A DNA stretch of 9,266 nucleotides from Flavobacterium psychrophilum. GTDB lineage: Bacteria > Bacteroidota > Bacteroidia > Flavobacteriales > Flavobacteriaceae. Of this stretch, positions 6,400 to 9,266 are shown piece by piece (the stretch's first letter is position 1; every line of letters starts with the position of its first letter). Where the stretch lies: the NCBI GenBank assembly GCA_945897545.1, contig CAMDGJ010000109.1, positions 1 to 9,266 on the forward strand. Reading direction: 5' to 3'. Under the pieces are notes generated by a model. The model saw nothing but the letters and a program-made list of their open reading frames with translations. It did not search any database and had not been told where the DNA came from. The translations under genes were made by a program, and so were the position numbers.

Positions 6400-8583
6400 T
6401 TATTTTCTTAATGAAAAATTATATTGCAAGCCTACCAAAAATGTTCTTGGTGCAGCAGCCGTATAATTGGGTTGCGAGCTGCTTAAATTTCCTCTCGAAA
6501 CATTGTAAGCATATAATTTGTCGGTAATGTTGATGATGTTTCCATAGATTTCAATCCCTTTCCATTCGTAACCAGCTCGGAAATTAAATATGTCGTAACC
6601 AGCATATTTAATGGTGTTGATTTGGTCTTGGTAATAACTTCCCACCGATTGCCATTCGACAGAAGTTCTGAATTTAGGCAACCAATTTGGGTAATAACTA
6701 ATTTCTGAATTGCCTGACCATCTTGGTGCTTGCGGCATTTCTTTTCCGTTCAGATTTTTCAAAACATCTGTTGGATAATCTGAAACCTTGAAATCGATAT
6801 AAGTATGTTCGGAAACAGTACCTCCAAAACGGATGTTTATTTGGTTGGAAAGTAGTTTGTAATTACCGCCAAATTCCACTCCCTTGTGTCTGGTTTCTCC
6901 AACAGAACGGAAATCGGTTGAGTTGTCGGGCAAACGAACACTTAACAATTCGTTTTTGCCTTCCATATAATACAAGGCATAATCAAAGTTCAATTTTCCG
7001 CCCAATAAAGCTAACCAACCTCCAATTTCGTAATTATTGAAAGTTGCCGGTTCAAGGTTGTAATAAAACTGAGCCGGTTTACCCGTAGTTCCGCCAGTTC
7101 CTGTTTTAGTTCTAAAAATTGAGGTAATTCCCGGAGGCGCAAATCCTTGGGCATAATTGGCATAAATTCCGGTAAATTGAACCGGATTATAGTTAGCACC
7201 AAATTTAAAAGTAGGTTTGTCGAATACTTTTGTTCCTATTGAATTATCGATAGCATTGTTGTAATTGACTTTCAAATTGTCATAACGTGCTCCTGCTGTT
7301 ACGATCAATTTTTCGAATGGGTTGATGCTCACTTGTGCGTAACCAGCAGTGTTGAAAATATCGGCTGTATAATTGGATAGTTTTACATCTGGACGTTCGG
7401 CAGTGATTTCATAATGATCCACGGTTTGTTTTCCCGGAGTTCCAGGGTTAAGATAGGCTTTCATTTCAAGTAGATAAGCCCAATAGGTAACAGGGGAATA
7501 ATCATAAAGTGCTCCACCAACGATTTTGGTGTTTAAAAAATCAAATTTTTGGGTGTGTTGCGCGATGGCACCATAACTTTTGAAGTTGTTGGAGTTCACT
7601 TCTCCCTTTGCCGTTTCAGGCCTTACCGTTGGACTCCATCGGATTCCGTAAGATGGATTTTGTCCCAATTTGTTGTCTCGATGATAGGCCGTGATATAAC
7701 TTGAAGCGTTATCATTCCAGTCGTGTTCTAGTGTCAATCGAGTTCTCAAGGCATCGGATTTTCTATACGTGAAATCAGTTGTGCTCTTGTAGGTTCTGTT
7801 GTAAAAAGCAGCTTCATTCACGCTTCCGCTCATATCAGAATAGTATTTTCCCCACATTGTATTACTGATTAATCGGGTTTTTGAGCTGATGTTGTAATCA
7901 ATTCTCGCATTGATGTTGTCTTTATTGTAATCAGAAAAAGTCATCCATCCATTTTCCTGTAAGCTTGAAATTCCCGCGATATGAAAACCGATTTTACCAA
8001 TAGTGGCTCCACCGGCAGCTTGGATTCGTTTGTAACCCCATTGATCCGCCTGGATTCCAAACTTGAATTCAGGATTGATCGAAGGTTTTAACGAAATTAA
8101 ATTTATGGTTCCACCAACTGCTTCGGGGCCGTACAATGAAGAGGAAGGTCCTTTGATTACCTCAATACTTTGAAGATTGAATTGGTTGATTTCCAATAAG
8201 GCATTGTGGTTGAAAATTCCCATAGGGCGAATAGGCAAGCCATCTTCCAAATACAAATAATAGGCATTGGTTGTCATCGGTTGGCGAATGGACATTGAGT
8301 GTTGTTCATTGCCTAGATTCACCATCAATACTCCCGGAGTTTTGTTGATGATTTCATAAGCTGCAACAGCTTTAGTTTCGTCAATAGTTTTTGCAGTCAA
8401 TTTGCTGACAGCCACTGGAGTTTCTTTTCGTAAAGAGGCTGAACGATTGGCGGTAATAAATACTTCTTGTAAATTTTCGACTTTCGTACTGTCTTGAACA
8501 GGTTTAGTATTTTTTTTCTTGGAATTGTTTTGCGCAATGGCGATTTGCCCTAATATCAATAGGGTAAAGAATATTTTTTTCAT
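6400..8583 (-). CDS. TonB-dependent outer-membrane receptor (siderophore/metal type)
   Basis: The 727-aa product is an outer-membrane active transporter powered by TonB-ExbBD. A signal peptide (MKKIFFTLLILGQIAIA, cleavage expected before Gln18) precedes a TonB-box-like segment LQEVFITAN (38-46). The plug domain follows (about 45-165) with ALLEINQFNLQSIEVIKGPS (about 128-147) and SLYGPEAVGGTINLIS (about 149-164), then a beta barrel to the C-terminus LQYNFSLRK. The overall pattern, including YYLYLEDGLPIRPMGIFNHN, recalls FecA-like iron-siderophore receptors and lacks the SusC-type N-terminal carboxypeptidase-like domain. The substrate is not readable by eye. The frame is open back to an ATG at 8649, but the signal peptide places the start at 8583, and the extra 22 codons would run through a palindrome at 8619-8639. 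It lies 101 nt downstream of the small Cys protein gene and upstream of the PepSY gene, probably in one operon. Confidence 0.92.
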   Translation of the reverse strand: MKKIFFTLLILGQIAIAQNNSKKKNTKPVQDSTKVENLQEVFITANRSASLRKETPVAVSKLTAKTIDETKAVAAYEIINKTPGVLMVNLGNEQHSMSIRQPMTTNAYYLYLEDGLPIRPMGIFNHNALLEINQFNLQSIEVIKGPSSSLYGPEAVGGTINLISLKPSINPEFKFGIQADQWGYKRIQAAGGATIGKIGFHIAGISSLQENGWMTFSDYNKDNINARIDYNISSKTRLISNTMWGKYYSDMSGSVNEAAFYNRTYKSTTDFTYRKSDALRTRLTLEHDWNDNASSYITAYHRDNKLGQNPSYGIRWSPTVRPETAKGEVNSNNFKSYGAIAQHTQKFDFLNTKIVGGALYDYSPVTYWAYLLEMKAYLNPGTPGKQTVDHYEITAERPDVKLSNYTADIFNTAGYAQVSINPFEKLIVTAGARYDNLKVNYNNAIDNSIGTKVFDKPTFKFGANYNPVQFTGIYANYAQGFAPPGITSIFRTKTGTGGTTGKPAQFYYNLEPATFNNYEIGGWLALLGGKLNFDYALYYMEGKNELLSVRLPDNSTDFRSVGETRHKGVEFGGNYKLLSNQINIRFGGTVSEHTYIDFKVSDYPTDVLKNLNGKEMPQAPRWSGNSEISYYPNWLPKFRTSVEWQSVGSYYQDQINTIKYAGYDIFNFRAGYEWKGIEIYGNIINITDKLYAYNVSRGNLSSSQPNYTAAAPRTFLVGLQYNFSLRK

Positions 8584-8618
8584 TTTTGTTTGTATAAATT
8601 TAAATAATAGTTTATTAC

Positions 8619-8639
8619 TCATTGGCTTAATGCCAATGA
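8619..8639. promoter_or_regulatory. Palindrome before the TonB receptor (operator candidate)
   Basis: TCATTGGC (8619-8626) and its exact complement GCCAATGA (8632-8639) flank a 5-nt AT spacer, giving the form TTGGC-N5-GCCAA. It ends 36 nt before the receptor ATG at 8583, in the promoter or leader. The spacing of the two halves suits a dimeric repressor or activator. A short RNA hairpin in the leader is the alternative. It does not resemble the usual Fur box. Confidence 0.45.
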
Positions 8640-8684
8640 AAAATTCCATTTCAATTGTTTTGAAAAGGGAAACTAATAATAGAT

Positions 8685-9056
8685 TTATACGAGTGGTGGG
8701 CGAAAAATTCCAAGTTGGGCAGATTTTGGTTTTTCACAGGGATAAAAAACCAGAATTTTGGTTTTGTTAATTGAAAGGATTGTAGTAAGATGATGTTTTG
8801 AATTAGAAGGAATATAGACTAATTCTTGTTTTTCCCTCAAATTTTCAGCTTCTTTCTTTTCTTTTTCAGCTTCTTTTTTGAGTTGTTTAGACAAGAAACA
8901 ATGCCCATTACATTCGTTTTTTTTCATTTCTCTTTGAATACACAAGTTTTTCACGATTTCCTCTTGATGTATTTTGAAATTAAAATAAACAAAAATATTC
9001 CCCAGTGAAGGCAACAGCAACAGAATCGAGAGTGATATGACAATAAAACGTTTCAG
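8685..9056 (-). CDS. Small membrane-anchored Cys-rich protein of a metal-uptake cluster, probable non-ATG start
   Basis: The frame ends with TAA at 8687-8685. No ATG or GTG occurs in the 100 nt upstream of 9020. A conventional caller would start at TTG 9020 (111 aa), but this cuts into the hydrophobic segment. Starting at CTG 9056 gives 123 aa with a classic N-terminus (M)KRFIVISLSILLLLPSLG, and it follows a leader AAACAAAATAGT and a -7 box about 20 nt upstream. The mature part would be periplasmic: Cys39, then ECNGHC (Cys49 and Cys53 with His52), a Lys/Glu-rich probable coiled coil (54-78) and Cys107. The cysteines suggest metal binding or a redox role. Function is unknown to me, although I recall similar short proteins with a CNGxCxLxKQL motif in other Bacteroidota. 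It would be the first gene of the leftward receptor-PepSY cluster. Confidence 0.65.
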   Translation of the reverse strand: MKRFIVISLSILLLLPSLGNIFVYFNFKIHQEEIVKNLCIQREMKKNECNGHCFLSKQLKKEAEKEKKEAENLREKQELVYIPSNSKHHLTTILSINKTKILVFYPCEKPKSAQLGIFRPPLV

Positions 9057-9075
9057 ACTATTTTGTTTAGAAGCG

Positions 9076-9106
9076 CAAATATACTATTATATATTTTGAT
9101 AGTATA
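9076..9106 (-). promoter_or_regulatory. Promoter -7 element overlapped by an 8-bp palindrome (candidate operator)
   Basis: On the minus strand TATATTTG (9083-9076) matches the Bacteroidota -7 consensus TAnnTTTG. It would put the transcription start roughly 14 nt before the proposed CTG start at 9056. No TTTG -33 element is found at the expected spacing, which is common for activated or repressed promoters. TATACTAT (9080-9087) and ATAGTATA (9099-9106) form a perfect 8-bp inverted repeat with an 11-nt spacer whose proximal arm overlaps the -7 box. A regulator bound there would block the promoter of the three-gene cluster. Confidence 0.55.
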
Positions 9107-9116
9107 GTCTTTTAAT

Positions 9117-9151
9117 AAAAAAATCCCCAACTACTTTTCGTAATTGAGGAT
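9117..9151 (-). terminator. Rho-independent terminator of the gene at the right edge
   Basis: On the minus strand ATCCTCAATTAC (9151-9140), loop GAAAA, then GTAGTTGGGGAT (9134-9123) form a 12-bp stem that includes two G-U pairs, followed by seven U (9123-9117). The G-U pairs become C-A mismatches on the other strand, so the hairpin is directional. It lies 36 nt after the stop of the partial gene at 9188 and separates it from the receptor cluster promoter. Confidence 0.85.
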
Positions 9152-9153
9152 AA

Positions 9154-9176
9154 GATTGCTTCATACCTCGCAATGA
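9154..9176. repeat. Short dispersed-repeat-like motif (GATTGCTTC ... CTCGCAATGA)
   Basis: GATTGCTTC (9154-9162), ATAC, then CTCGCAATGA (9167-9176) form a small imperfect palindrome with ATTGC/GCAAT ends. From memory, near-identical sequences (ATTGCGAGGAACGAAGCAAT in the other orientation) occur as dispersed intergenic repeats in many bacterial genomes. This copy differs in the central bases. It sits between a terminator and a gene end, where such elements usually lie. Only one copy is in the window. Confidence 0.45.
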
Positions 9177-9187
9177 AAGGAATGGAA

Positions 9188-9266
9188 TTATTCATGAACT
9201 AAAACCCAAGTTCCGTTGGCTATCAAACTTTCGGCTTTCTTGTACTTCATTTCTTGTGTTTGTCCA
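9188..9266 (-). CDS. Unidentified protein, C-terminal 25 residues only
   Basis: A leftward frame enters from the right edge and stops with TAA at 9190-9188. The visible tail reads GQTQEMKYKKAES followed by LIANGTWVLVHE. The frame is supported by a strong directional terminator 36 nt past the stop. The fragment is too short for me to assign a family. The terminator and a separate promoter indicate that it is not in the same operon as the receptor cluster. Confidence 0.6.
   Translation of the reverse strand, partial: GQTQEMKYKKAESLIANGTWVLVHE

Noticed and set aside
7011..7202. Leftward 63-aa frame inside the TonB receptor
   Set aside because: It overlaps the receptor barrel in another frame on the same strand and shows no promoter, leader or recognisable motif.
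8584..8649. ATG-initiated 22-residue extension of the TonB receptor
   Set aside because: The signal peptide begins at 8583 and the extension would bury it; a palindrome lies in the extension.
8826..9008. Rightward Phe-rich 60-aa frame opposite the small Cys protein
   Set aside because: Its Phe runs are the complement of the Lys/Glu-rich coiled-coil codons, a typical shadow.

Overview
The window looks like a chromosomal segment of a Flavobacterium-like member of the Bacteroidota. The DNA is AT-rich and genes lack obvious Shine-Dalgarno sequences, with A-rich leaders instead. At least one promoter carries the TAnnTTTG -7 element typical of this phylum, and the gene content fits (NDH-2, DUF3810, a PepD-type M20 dipeptidase, a TonB-dependent receptor and a PepSY membrane protein). 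No rRNA, tRNA, CRISPR array, transposase or phage gene was seen.

Left part (1-2865). The 3' end of a type II NADH dehydrogenase gene runs rightward and meets a leftward DUF3810 membrane-protein gene at a shared hairpin. A 9-bp inverted repeat, built from two outward-facing -7-like boxes, separates the DUF3810 gene from a compact rightward pair: an antitoxin-like protein and a MazF/PemK-type toxin that overlap by 4 nt. This pair is probably a type II toxin-antitoxin module inserted between housekeeping genes.

Middle (2866-4733). A complete pepD gene encodes a cytosolic dipeptidase with all expected metal ligands. It is followed by five copies of a short sequence (AGTGTTCAG) in both orientations, nested into hairpins. 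A very small leftward gene (36 aa, extremely lysine-rich) follows, too short for usual ORF cut-offs. A terminator hairpin then closes the large leftward cluster to its right.

Right part (4734-9056). Three leftward genes appear to form a metal/siderophore acquisition unit. In transcription order they are: a small membrane-anchored, cysteine-containing protein that seems to start at a non-ATG codon; a TonB-dependent outer-membrane receptor; and a four-helix PepSY membrane protein that is an internal tandem duplication with three conserved histidines per half. The likely logic is import through the outer membrane by the receptor, then reduction or release at the inner membrane by the PepSY protein. 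The small Cys protein is an unassigned accessory. The substrate cannot be read from sequence; ferric siderophore is the default guess and copper cannot be excluded. Palindromes lie before the first gene (overlapping its -7 box) and before the receptor, and a hairpin lies between receptor and PepSY genes.

Right edge (9057-9266). This holds a promoter, a strong leftward terminator, a short dispersed-repeat-like motif and the last 25 codons of an unidentified leftward gene.
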